From the NCBI GenBank assembly GCA_020053735.1, contig JAGVMP010000005.1, forward strand, positions 1 through 64,000: 64,000 nt of DNA, written 5' to 3'. Below are positions 47,498-55,560 of the stretch, in pieces. Numbering within the stretch: position 1 is the first letter of the stretch; every line of letters begins with the position of its first letter. A model generated the notes under the pieces. The model worked only from the letters and a program-made list of their open reading frames with translations, did not search any database and was not told the DNA's origin. The position numbers and the translations under genes were made by a program. The stretch is from Pseudomonadota bacterium. Its GTDB lineage: Bacteria; Pseudomonadota; Gammaproteobacteria; Burkholderiales; Methylophilaceae.

Positions 47498-48508
47498 TTA
47501 GCTTAAAGCAATGGCCAGATAAGTTAAGTACATCCCACCATTTACCAGCAAATGCCACACTCTAATTCCGCCTTTAGCCATTAAATAGCGTAGCCAAACT
47601 GCTGCAATCAGCGTAATAATAATGCCCCACAACACCTCTTTACGCGGCTCCCACGGTGTAAGCATAATACCAATGGCTGGCAATAGCGTACCTTGAAACA
47701 CCATTGCACCAGTAATATTGCCAAACGCCAGTGTGTCTTTACCTTTGCGTATCCACAAAATGCTGTTGACCTTTTCTGGCAGCTCAGTGGCAATCGGAAT
47801 AATCAGCAATGACAACAATAAAGCAGAGATACCAATAATAGCGGCAACCCCCTCTACTTGATTAATAAAACCTTTTGCGCCAATGATCAGCAGGGCTAGA
47901 CCCAATAGCATTTGCAAAACAATGATCACCATATTATTAGGTAAGCCTAATCTGCATAAGTACATATCACTTTGCGCTTCTGTCGCATGACCATCCTCTA
48001 CCAAAGCTTTCGATGCGCGTATGGTCATCATCACATACACGAAATACGTCATCACCATACAAGCGCCTATACCGTATCGAACTATCGGCAGGGTATGCGG
48101 CACGTACATAGCAACGGCTGCCATCACAAATGCAAAAATAAAAAAGTTTAAATCACGCAACAAGCCAGTGCGCTCTGGGCGTAAATGACCTTGTGTGCCA
48201 CGGCGCTTCCACACCGAGATTGCCATGAGTGCTAACGACAGTGTTGCCAACATCAGCGGCGCGCCTAAAATAGCGCCCACACCAATATCATGCCCAGCAC
48301 CAGAACCCGCAGTAGCGGATGTATAAGTAAATATCGCCAACAAAGGCACCAAGGTTTCGGGCAAAGCCGTACCCACTGCCGCAAATATAGAGCCCGTCAC
48401 ACCCTCTGAAATACCGAGTTTTTCGCCCAAATGCTCCAGCGCATTAGTAAAAACCTCTGCCGCAATTAAAATTAACACTAACATCACCAACATCTGCACA
48501 AATATCAT
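47498..48508 (-). CDS. Sodium/calcium exchanger-family membrane protein
   Basis: 336 residues with about ten membrane helices in two inverted halves. The ion-binding alpha repeats are GTALPETLVPL near residue 45 and ATELPEKVNSI near 245. CaCA-superfamily antiporters exchange cations across the inner membrane; the ion here is not certain. Convergent with pilR and divergent from ampD. Confidence 0.88.
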   Translation of the reverse strand: MIFVQMLVMLVLILIAAEVFTNALEHLGEKLGISEGVTGSIFAAVGTALPETLVPLLAIFTYTSATAGSGAGHDIGVGAILGAPLMLATLSLALMAISVWKRRGTQGHLRPERTGLLRDLNFFIFAFVMAAVAMYVPHTLPIVRYGIGACMVMTYFVYVMMTIRASKALVEDGHATEAQSDMYLCRLGLPNNMVIIVLQMLLGLALLIIGAKGFINQVEGVAAIIGISALLLSLLIIPIATELPEKVNSILWIRKGKDTLAFGNITGAMVFQGTLLPAIGIMLTPWEPRKEVLWGIIITLIAAVWLRYLMAKGGIRVWHLLVNGGMYLTYLAIALS

Positions 48509-48585
48509 GGGTTTACCTTTACAATTGATAATTACTATTAAAACCTTTAATAAACAGAATTTTAGCCGATAACCTCAATACTTTC

Positions 48586-49143
48586 ATGCCTTGCCAGAAA
48601 TTAAATTCAAATGCACTGAAGTTAAATGCACAGGGTTATATACTATCGGCGACACAAATTAGTTCCCCCAATGTTGATGCGCGGCCAGAAAATACAAAGA
48701 TTGATTTAATCGTGATTCATAACATCAGCCTACCGCCCAACGAATACGGCGGCCCTGGCGTGATGCAATTGTTTACTAATCAACTTAACCCCAACGAGCA
48801 TCCTTACTATGCCGAGATTTATACGCGCAAAGTATCCTCGCATTTTTTTATTCGGCGTGATGGCGAATTGATGCAATTTGTATCTTGCTTGCAACGCGCC
48901 TGGCATGCAGGCGTATCAAGTTGGAATAATCGGGAACGTTGTAACGATTTCTCAGTCGGAATAGAGCTGGAAGGCAGTGACCATGAAGCATTTGAGGCTG
49001 CTCAATATAAAACACTTAAGAAATTATTAACTTGCTTAAAAAATAACTATCCAATTCAAGATGTTGTCGGGCACTCGGATATTGCGCCAGGCCGCAAAAC
49101 CGACCCAGGGCCTTATTTTGACTGGCAACAAATTAAGACTTAA
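48586..49143 (+). CDS. ampD: 1,6-anhydro-N-acetylmuramyl-L-alanine amidase
   Basis: 185 residues. Zinc ligands are visible in IVIHNISLPP and VVGHSDIAPGRKTDPGPYFDW; family segments HPYYAEIYTRKVSSHFFIRRDGELMQFV and SVGIELEGSD are intact. It acts in the cytoplasm in cell-wall recycling, removing the stem peptide from anhydromuropeptides. Confidence 0.95.
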   Translation: MPCQKLNSNALKLNAQGYILSATQISSPNVDARPENTKIDLIVIHNISLPPNEYGGPGVMQLFTNQLNPNEHPYYAEIYTRKVSSHFFIRRDGELMQFVSCLQRAWHAGVSSWNNRERCNDFSVGIELEGSDHEAFEAAQYKTLKKLLTCLKNNYPIQDVVGHSDIAPGRKTDPGPYFDWQQIKT

Positions 49144-49168
49144 ATTAAAAAATACTAAAGATCCGCTT

Positions 49169-50266
49169 ATGCAAAGAACAAATATTTTCTTCATCATCAG
49201 CCTACTGAGCTCATTGTTATTGGCTTGTGGGGCAAGTGGTGATGAAGATACAGAGAAAAATGGCGATAAAAGGGACGTTAAACCAACCTTAGTGACAGTC
49301 ACACAGGTTAAAAACCAAGCGGTTGAAACAACTGAAACAGCGATAGGTTCGCTCGAAGGTTTAATCGACCCAACAATAGCTTCAGAACTCGCAGCACGTG
49401 TGGTTAATGTGCACGTAAGCCCAGGCGATACAGTTAAAAAAGGCCAATTGGTGGCGACGCTGGATGCGACAGACTTTGGTATGCAGCGTAATGAACAGCA
49501 AGCTGAAGTGGCGCGCATACAAGCGCTGATGGATAACCAAGCAAAAATTGTGGCGCGCAATCAGGCCTTGGTGGATAAAAAATTCATCTCGCAGAACGTC
49601 GTAGATAATGATGTTGCGCAACAAAGAGTGCTTAAACAACAGCTTGAAGCAGCGAAAGCACGTGTAGGTAGCATCAACCATAACAGCAGTAAAGCCAGGA
49701 TTACTGCCCCTGTCACTGGTGTGGTGGAGAAGAAACTGGTGGACACCGGCGATTTTGTACGCATAGGCGATCCCATCGTACAGATTATCTCGAAGCAAAG
49801 GCTACGCGCGCACTTGCCGTTCCCTGAACACATTGGCGCTCAACTCAAACCTGGATTAAAAGTACGTTTAAGTACGCCCACCAGCGAAAAACCTGTGGAT
49901 AGTGTTATTCGAGAACTAAAACCAATGATTACCGAAGGCAGCCGCACCATTGATGTGATTGGCGATGTGGTGGATGAAACTAGCTGGCAACCAGGCGCCA
50001 GCGTAACGGGTACTGTGGTTTTAGGCGAGCAAAGCGCAGCCATGATGATTCCAGAGCAGAGCTTGGTACTGCGCCCTGCGGGCGAAGTTGTGTATGTGGT
50101 ACGCGACAACGTGGCACATCAAGCCATCGTCAAAACTGGTTTGAGGCAAAATGGCTTGATTGAAGTCTTGGAAGGCCTGTCCGCCAATGACACGATTGTG
50201 GTCGATGGCGCAGGTTTTCTAACGGACAAGGCTGAAGTAAGCATTCAGCCAAGCAATAAACAATAA
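49169..50266 (+). CDS. RND efflux periplasmic adaptor, lipoprotein
   Basis: 365 residues from the ATG at 49169; an open frame reaching further into ampD is an artefact. A lipobox signal (LLSSLLLAC-GAS) marks a lipid-anchored periplasmic adaptor. HlyD/AcrA-type biotinyl-lipoyl halves surround a helical hairpin (AARVVNVHVSPGDTVKKGQLV and RITAPVTGVVEKKLVDTGDFV). It partners the RND pump gene downstream. No outer-membrane channel gene is present here. Confidence 0.92.
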   Translation: MQRTNIFFIISLLSSLLLACGASGDEDTEKNGDKRDVKPTLVTVTQVKNQAVETTETAIGSLEGLIDPTIASELAARVVNVHVSPGDTVKKGQLVATLDATDFGMQRNEQQAEVARIQALMDNQAKIVARNQALVDKKFISQNVVDNDVAQQRVLKQQLEAAKARVGSINHNSSKARITAPVTGVVEKKLVDTGDFVRIGDPIVQIISKQRLRAHLPFPEHIGAQLKPGLKVRLSTPTSEKPVDSVIRELKPMITEGSRTIDVIGDVVDETSWQPGASVTGTVVLGEQSAAMMIPEQSLVLRPAGEVVYVVRDNVAHQAIVKTGLRQNGLIEVLEGLSANDTIVVDGAGFLTDKAEVSIQPSNKQ

Positions 50267-50267
50267 A

Positions 50268-50407
50268 TAAAAATTCAAAGTTCTAAATCAGGCAAGGCGC
50301 GAGCAAAAAATTGCGACGACGCATATGTTTGATTATGTAAGGAGTAATTTTTTGCAAGAACCCACATTTGTATGCAACGCAGCATGATAACGAAGTTTGG
50401 ATTTTTA
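50268..50407 (+). repeat. Nested inverted-repeat element upstream of the RND pump gene (copy 2)
   Basis: Outer arms TAAAAATTCAAAG (50268-50280) and GTTTGGATTTTTA (50395-50407) pair at 11 of 13 positions plus a wobble. Inside are CAAGGCGCGA (50293-50302), a perfect 10-bp inner stem GCAAAAAATT/AATTTTTTGC (50303-50312, 50346-50355), a loop with CGCATATGTTT and TTATGTAAGGAGT, then AACGAAGT (50389-50396). The linking sequences match copy 1; the stems do not, yet both copies keep complementarity. It begins just after the adaptor stop and ends one base before the pump start codon. Confidence 0.8.
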
Positions 50408-50408
50408 A

Positions 50409-53400
50409 ATGACATTGCCTGAACTATCCATCAAACGTCACGTGCTCGCTTGGATGCTGTCTGGCGTCATTATTCTGTTTGGCTTAATCGCTTACCAACG
50501 CATCGGTATCGACCGCATTCCCTCAGTTGATTTCCCGGTCATTATGGTCAACACGGTATTGCGCGGTGCCGACCCTGATGTAGTGGACACCAGTATTACC
50601 AGCGTTATCGAATCCGCCATCAACACCACGCCTGGCATTGAACATATTCAATCTGCCTCTTCACCTGGCGTCTCTACTATCAGTATCACTTTTGAATTAG
50701 GTAAAGATATTGATGTGGCTTATAACGAGGTGCAGGCCAAGGTCAACCAAATATTGCGGCGCCTGCCTACCGATACTGATCCACCCGCTGTTTACAAGGT
50801 AGATACCAACGCAGCGCCTGTCATTTGGTTATCGCTCACTGGCGACCGCACAATTCAGCAACTTAATTTATACGCCAATAACGTACTCAAGAAAAAGTTT
50901 GAAACGATCAATGGCGTAGGCGAAGTTCGGTTCGGCGGAAAGCGTGATCGCGTTATTCGCGTCAATGTTATTCCCGAGCGCATGGCGGCCTACAAGCTAA
51001 GCGCAACTGATTTAATTGCTGCATTTAATCGCGAACATGTGCAGCTACCAGGTGGCTTTTTGGTCAGCAACCAAGCCGAGAAACTGCTTAAAATCGACCT
51101 AGAGTTTCACAGCACCAAAGAACTGGCTGAGATGGTCGTCATTACGCGCGAAGGCGTTGCAACACGCTTAAAAGACATTGCCACCATCGAAGACGGCATT
51201 ACGGATAATCGCCAAATTGCACGTTATAACGGCAAGCCTGCAGTGGGCATTGGTATGGTGAAAATCGCCAATGCCAACACCGCCGAAATTATTGAGGAAG
51301 TTATCGACAGGCTGGATAACGAAGTAAGGCCCAGCTTGCCGCCTGGCATGCAATTAGAAGTCTCCACCAACGATTCTATTTTCATTAAGCAAATGGTGGC
51401 AGGCTTAAAAGAACACTTGGTGGAAGGTACGTTATTTGCTGCATTGATTGTGCTGATTTTTATGCGCTCATTTAGCTCGACGGTGATGATTTGTTTAGAA
51501 ATTCCAGTTTCGTTATTAGGCGCAATTGCTGTTATGTATTTTGCGGGCTACACGTTTAATAGTATGACGCTATTAGCTTTATTACTGCTGATTGGCGTGG
51601 TGGTGGATGATGCAATTGTGGTGCGAGAAAGCATATTGCGGCATATGTCGGGTGAAGTCGGTAGCGGTATCAGCGTTGCCGACTTAAAAAATCCGCAGAA
51701 AGTAGACGCCTTTCGCAAGTTGGCGACACTGAATGGCAGCAACGAGGTGGTGTTTGCCGTGCTGGCTTCATCGCTATCGCTGGTGTGTATTTTTGCGCCA
51801 GTCATTTTTATGGATGGCGTCATTGGCATGTTTTTCGAGTCTTTTGCTGTTGTCGTCACATTCGGCGTATTAGTATCTTTATTCGTATCGCTCACACTTA
51901 CGCCGATGCTGTGTTCACGCTATTTAAGTGTCACCAGCGCAGACAATGCGCTCTATCGCATGTTTGAGCGCGGCTTAAACCGCATGGACAGCGTGTATAA
52001 AAAATTGCTGACCATGGCGTTGCATCATCGTGCCGCTGTGCTGCTATTTACCTTAGTGTTTGTGTTGGTAAGTGGTTACTTATCGCTCAAATATGTCGCT
52101 AAAGATTTTGTGCCTGAATCTGACGAAAGCAGCTTCAGCATCAATGTAAAAACGCCGCTAGGTTCCAACTTGGAATATACCGACTCGAGAATGAAACTGG
52201 TCGAATCGGTACTAGCTCGCCATAACGACGTAATCGAAAGCTATTACGCCAATATTGGTGCTGGCTCGCGTGGACAGGTCAATCAAGGCAGTGTCAGCGT
52301 GCGCTTAAAACCTAAGGATGAACGTGATATCAGCCAACAAGAACTGATGAAGCAACTGAAAACAGAGTTAGACGTTATTCCTGGTGTAGTAGCCATTCCA
52401 TCACCAAAGTCAGTGATAGGCGGACAGCGATCAGAGAAATTACAGTTCAACCTCACTGGTACAAATTTGCAGGAAATTGGCCGCATTTCGCAACAATTAC
52501 AACAAACCCTTACTGCAAATGGCAATTTAGGTAAAGTGGATGTGGATGTGCAGCTGGATTTACCGCAGTTAAAAATGCAAATTGACCGTCCACGTGCCGC
52601 CACGCTGGGTTTAGATGCAAACGAGATTGCGACTGCGGTTTCACTTTATGCAGGCGGCATTAATGTAGCCACCTATAATGACACCACCAGTGATGGCCAG
52701 CGCTACGATATTCGCTTAAAAGCAGGTGATGAAGTGCTTAAAACAGCGGCTGATTTAAGTAAAATTTACTTGAGAAATACAAGCGGCGAATTGATACGCT
52801 TGGATGCCGTAGCTAGCTTTAAGACGGAACTGGGTGCGGCAGTGATAGGCCGATACGATTTGCAATATGCGGTTAATTTTTATGCTAATCCGACGCTACC
52901 ATTGGGTGAAGCGCTAGATCTTGTGAATAAAACTGCGGCAGAAATTGTGCCCCCTAACTATAAAATAAAATTCACTGGCCAAGCAGAAGAACTAGGCAAA
53001 ACCATGCAAAACTTAAAATTTGTATTTGTGCTGGCATTTGTGTTGCTTTACATGGTACTGGCCAGCCAATTTAACTCGTTTGTGCAGCCATTCATTATTA
53101 TGCTGGCACAACCACTGGCCATTATTGGCGGACTGATAGCGTTGCTTATTTCTGGCGATACCTTGAATATATTCTCAATGATTGGGCTGGTGCTACTGAT
53201 AGGCTTGGTGGCGAAAAACTCAATTCTGTTGATTGATCTAACCAACCAATTGCGGGATAAAGGCGCCACTATTGATGCAGCGTTAAGAGAGGCTTGTCCA
53301 GTCAGATTACGTCCAGTGATGATGACATCGCTGACGATTATTTTAGCGCTGCTACCTGCTGCCATCGGCTTGGGTGCTGGCTCCGAAACCAACAAGCCAC

Positions 53401-53534
53401 TGTCGGTCGCCATCATTGGTGGCTTGATTTCTTCTACCTTGCTTACTTTAGTGGTTGTACCTGCCGCCTACTCGCTGGTGATGAATGGCATAGAGAAATT
53501 TCATAATAGAAATGTAAAGCACTTAAATAATTGA
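50409..53534 (+). CDS. RND efflux pump inner-membrane transporter
   Basis: 1041 residues, full-length HAE1/AcrB-type transporter with 12 membrane helices and two large periplasmic loops. Proton-relay residues are in helix 4 (LLIGVVVDDAIVVRES) and helix 10 (IGLVAKNSILLIDL). The porter signature PSVDFPVIMVNTVLRGADPDVV and GGKRDRVIRVNV are present. It exports small molecules together with the adjacent adaptor; the substrate is unknown. No clear Shine-Dalgarno site precedes the ATG because the repeat element abuts it. Confidence 0.95.
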   Translation: MTLPELSIKRHVLAWMLSGVIILFGLIAYQRIGIDRIPSVDFPVIMVNTVLRGADPDVVDTSITSVIESAINTTPGIEHIQSASSPGVSTISITFELGKDIDVAYNEVQAKVNQILRRLPTDTDPPAVYKVDTNAAPVIWLSLTGDRTIQQLNLYANNVLKKKFETINGVGEVRFGGKRDRVIRVNVIPERMAAYKLSATDLIAAFNREHVQLPGGFLVSNQAEKLLKIDLEFHSTKELAEMVVITREGVATRLKDIATIEDGITDNRQIARYNGKPAVGIGMVKIANANTAEIIEEVIDRLDNEVRPSLPPGMQLEVSTNDSIFIKQMVAGLKEHLVEGTLFAALIVLIFMRSFSSTVMICLEIPVSLLGAIAVMYFAGYTFNSMTLLALLLLIGVVVDDAIVVRESILRHMSGEVGSGISVADLKNPQKVDAFRKLATLNGSNEVVFAVLASSLSLVCIFAPVIFMDGVIGMFFESFAVVVTFGVLVSLFVSLTLTPMLCSRYLSVTSADNALYRMFERGLNRMDSVYKKLLTMALHHRAAVLLFTLVFVLVSGYLSLKYVAKDFVPESDESSFSINVKTPLGSNLEYTDSRMKLVESVLARHNDVIESYYANIGAGSRGQVNQGSVSVRLKPKDERDISQQELMKQLKTELDVIPGVVAIPSPKSVIGGQRSEKLQFNLTGTNLQEIGRISQQLQQTLTANGNLGKVDVDVQLDLPQLKMQIDRPRAATLGLDANEIATAVSLYAGGINVATYNDTTSDGQRYDIRLKAGDEVLKTAADLSKIYLRNTSGELIRLDAVASFKTELGAAVIGRYDLQYAVNFYANPTLPLGEALDLVNKTAAEIVPPNYKIKFTGQAEELGKTMQNLKFVFVLAFVLLYMVLASQFNSFVQPFIIMLAQPLAIIGGLIALLISGDTLNIFSMIGLVLLIGLVAKNSILLIDLTNQLRDKGATIDAALREACPVRLRPVMMTSLTIILALLPAAIGLGAGSETNKPLSVAIIGGLISSTLLTLVVVPAAYSLVMNGIEKFHNRNVKHLNN

Positions 53535-53556
53535 AAATAATCGCCCCCCGATAAAA

Positions 53557-53611
53557 AACTCGAGGGCAGGCTCTGCAAGCCAATATCCATACGGGTTGCA
53601 AGACACGAGTT
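53557..53611 (+). repeat. CCAATATCCATG-type hairpin after the RND pump gene
   Basis: TGCAAGCC pairs with GGGTTGCA (7 of 8) around AATATCCATAC, with an outer pair AACTCG (53557-53562)/CGAGTT (53606-53611). The core at 53580-53591 differs from consensus only at the last base. With the copy at 54703 it brackets the HTH-nucleotidyltransferase/HEPN pair in direct orientation. Confidence 0.75.
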
Positions 53612-53637
53612 ATTTTAATGCTTGATTTATTTTCACA

Positions 53638-53660
53638 AATGTAGCATTATTAGCTACATT
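53638..53660. promoter_or_regulatory. Palindromic operator candidate before the HTH-nucleotidyltransferase gene
   Basis: AATGTAGC (53638-53645) and GCTACATT (53653-53660) form a perfect 8-bp inverted repeat with a 7-base spacer. A further CGTAGC half-site follows at about 53661-53666. It lies 23 bases before the TTG start of a gene encoding an HTH domain, the position expected for autorepression. Confidence 0.65.
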
Positions 53661-53683
53661 CGTAGCAAATAAGGAAACAATAG

Positions 53684-54268
53684 TTGTTGTCATCATTACT
53701 TTTTAGCGAATATAGAAAGCGTATTTTGAGTTTGCTTTTACTTAATCCACAGGCAAGCTATCATGTGCGCGAGTTGGCTAGGCTCACCAACACTGCCGCT
53801 GGCACCTTGCATAAAGAGCTTAGTAAGTTGACCGCTGGCGGCATATTGCAAAGCAAAAAAGTAGGCAATCAAGTGCATTACAGTGCGAATATGCAATGCC
53901 AAATATTTAACGAACTCGCCAGTATATTGCGCAAAACATCAGGCTTAGTGGATGTATTAGCAGAGGCACTATCTTCGGCGCAACATCAAATCAGCGTTGC
54001 TTTTGTGTTTGGCTCCGTTGCGCGTGGCGAGCAACAAACAAATAGCGATGTTGATGTAATGTTAATCGGCACATTGAGCTTTGGCGACGCCGTACAGTGT
54101 TTGCACAACACAGAAACCACCTTGCAGCGCGCAATCAACCCCGCGGTATACACAATAGTTGAATTCAAACGACGCATTGAAAATAACGATTCATTTATCA
54201 CAGAAATATTGAATAAGCCCAAGTTGTTTATAATAGGCACTGAAAATGAGCTTAGACAACTTACTTAA
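53684..54268 (+). CDS. HTH-fused minimal nucleotidyltransferase (MNT-type antitoxin candidate)
   Basis: 194 residues from a TTG with AAGGA 8 bases upstream. Residues 10-65 form an ArsR/MarR-like winged helix (YHVRELARLTNTAAGTLHKELSKL). Residues 105-185 form a pol-beta-type nucleotidyltransferase with GSVARGE (110-116) and SDVDVM (catalytic Asp122 and Asp124). The gene overlaps the HEPN gene downstream by 23 bases. Known MNT antitoxins of HEPN-MNT (type VII) pairs inactivate their toxin by adding AMP; the HTH fusion suggests this one also represses its own promoter. Confidence 0.88.
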   Translation: MLSSLLFSEYRKRILSLLLLNPQASYHVRELARLTNTAAGTLHKELSKLTAGGILQSKKVGNQVHYSANMQCQIFNELASILRKTSGLVDVLAEALSSAQHQISVAFVFGSVARGEQQTNSDVDVMLIGTLSFGDAVQCLHNTETTLQRAINPAVYTIVEFKRRIENNDSFITEILNKPKLFIIGTENELRQLT

Positions 54269-54686
54269 AATCAAACAGCTTCAATTGCATAACCCCTCAA
54301 ACGAGGCGCTACTGCGTTTGCTAGACGCTGCCAAACGCAATATTGCCGATGCGCATATTGAAGTTGTAAGCGGCGAAACCCGATTTGATGCGGCTTATAA
54401 GTGCATTATGCAATGCGCAATGTTAGGTTTATGGTTAAACGGCTATCGCACATCTACCAGCCAGCCTGGACATCATCAGACGGCTATTCAAACACTCCCA
54501 ACCACTATTGGATTATCACAAAATACCGTTATTATTTTAGATGGCCTGCGTAAGCAGCGTAATATCAGCGATTATGAAGGTGACCCAATTAGCGACCAAG
54601 CTGTTGCTGAATGCATTAAACAGGCAGAGCAACTTTATGCGTACGTGACTGCGTGGATAGCTAAAAATCGTGCAGATTTAGCTTAA
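54246..54686 (+). CDS. HEPN-domain protein (toxin candidate paired with nucleotidyltransferase)
   Basis: 146 residues, all helical, with the family segments ALLRLLDAAKRNIADA, GHHQTAIQTLP and RKQRNISDYEGDP. The usual HEPN RNase motif R-x4-6-H is not intact: after Arg105 the expected His position is occupied by Tyr110 (RNISDY). It may therefore be a nuclease-dead or differently acting branch, or Tyr110 may be the residue modified by its partner. Translationally coupled to the nucleotidyltransferase gene. Confidence 0.82.
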   Translation: MSLDNLLKIKQLQLHNPSNEALLRLLDAAKRNIADAHIEVVSGETRFDAAYKCIMQCAMLGLWLNGYRTSTSQPGHHQTAIQTLPTTIGLSQNTVIILDGLRKQRNISDYEGDPISDQAVAECIKQAEQLYAYVTAWIAKNRADLA

Positions 54687-54702
54687 TTATTTGAAAATAA
54701 CT

Positions 54703-54737
54703 GCCCTGCAAGCCAATACCCATGTGGCCTGCAGGGC
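54703..54737 (+). repeat. CCAATATCCATG-type hairpin after the HEPN gene
   Basis: GCCCTGCAAGCC (54703-54714) pairs with GGCCTGCAGGGC (54726-54737) at 11 of 12 positions. The loop core CCAATACCCATG (54713-54724) has one mismatch to consensus. It is the best-formed hairpin of the family and lies 16 bases after the HEPN stop codon. Confidence 0.85.
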
Positions 54738-54760
54738 GCATATTTATGCAACAGAAACTG

Positions 54761-55252
54761 TTAATTCAAGCACTCTATAACCAACGCATTAACCTGTTGT
54801 TCTGGCAAGACCCCTAACAGTTTAACGCCACCAGCCAAATTAAGTTTTTTCATTGCTTCTCGCATTAGGTTGCGCTCAAATAGTTTTTTATCCGAATGAT
54901 ACGATTCATTTAGCCGTCTTAAAACTGCCGAAAAAATATTTAAGCATTGTGATGTTGTAGGCCTTTCCACGATGCTCGCTCTAACATCAGACTGATACAA
55001 CAATGTTGTTAAAGCATCTTTTAGACTTAAACCTTGAGCACGATTGCAAAGTGCTGCCATCCACCAAAGCCTAGATGCCGCGTTGTTCCTTTCTACTCCA
55101 CGATTTGCTATGCAGAAAAAATGGTCTTTAATAAACTTAATAGCAACAATGTCATCTGCAGGAATAATCCACCTAGCGCGAGCATATGGCAACAATACCG
55201 TATGGGTTAGATAAACCCAAAGTCTTGCATTAAAGCAATTTTTAATTTTCAA
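54761..55252 (-). pseudogene. 5'-truncated DUF6339-like gene
   Basis: The open frame encodes about 163 residues with features I associate with DUF6339 proteins: FNARLWVYLTHTVLLPYARARW, HFFCIANRGVERNNAASRLWWMA and LLYQSDVRASIVERPTTSQ. It lacks a good start: the first usable codon is TTG at 55252, no ribosome-binding site is visible, and an in-frame stop lies about ten codons upstream. The recognisable sequence begins almost at residue 8, whereas family members, as I recall them, carry a further N-terminal region. The break coincides with the C-box at 55254. DUF6339 function is unknown. It could still be expressed as a short protein. Confidence 0.6.
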
Positions 55253-55253
55253 A

Positions 55254-55288
55254 ATGTGACTTATAGTCCGTAGTCTTATAGGTCACAT
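55254..55288. promoter_or_regulatory. C-box operator of a controller (C) protein
   Basis: Two tandem sites, GACTTATAGTC (55258-55268) and GTCTTATAGGTC (55273-55284), are separated by a few bases that include CCGTAG; the whole is enclosed by ATGTGAC and GTCACAT. This closely resembles the GACTTATAGTC-CGTG type operators bound by controller proteins of restriction-modification systems. It lies about 40-75 bases upstream of the ATG of a C-protein-like gene. Confidence 0.85.
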
Positions 55289-55329
55289 ATCAATCAAACT
55301 AATGGCAGTTAATTTAGCGAATAACCGTC

Positions 55330-55560
55330 ATGAATAATTCCATTCTTAAAGCTTTTGGCATGCGCATAAAAGCTATCCGCCTTCTGCGAGGGTTAAGCCA
55401 AGAGCAATTAGGTTTAATTGCCGAGCTTGATAGAACTTATATCAGCGGTATAGAGCGCGGTTTACGCAACGTAAGTCTAATCAACTTAGAAAGACTTGCA
55501 CTTGCATTAAATGTTGAGCCTGCGGAGCTACTAAAGTTTGGCGAATCCAAAAATGTCTAA
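55330..55560 (+). CDS. Controller (C) protein-like HTH regulator
   Basis: 76 residues, a single Xre-type helix-turn-helix: FGMRIKAIRLLRGLSQEQLGLIAELDRTYISGIERGLRNVSLINLERLALALNVEPAELLK. Length and the RTYISGIERGxRNxSLxNxxxLAxAL pattern match C proteins of restriction-modification systems, which first activate and later repress their own promoter to delay the nuclease. A C-box lies just upstream. No Shine-Dalgarno site is visible before the ATG, so the mRNA may be leaderless, as reported for several C genes. The downstream gene overlaps its stop by 8 bases. Confidence 0.88.
   Translation: MNNSILKAFGMRIKAIRLLRGLSQEQLGLIAELDRTYISGIERGLRNVSLINLERLALALNVEPAELLKFGESKNV

Noticed and set aside
49061-49168. 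N-terminal extension of the RND adaptor overlapping ampD.
   Set aside because: The lipoprotein signal starts at the ATG at 49169; the upstream part is a shadow of ampD in another frame.
26321-54737. CRISPR array, because of a repeated 12-base core in hairpins.
   Set aside because: The copies are dispersed over tens of kilobases with genes between them; no regular spacers and no cas genes are seen.
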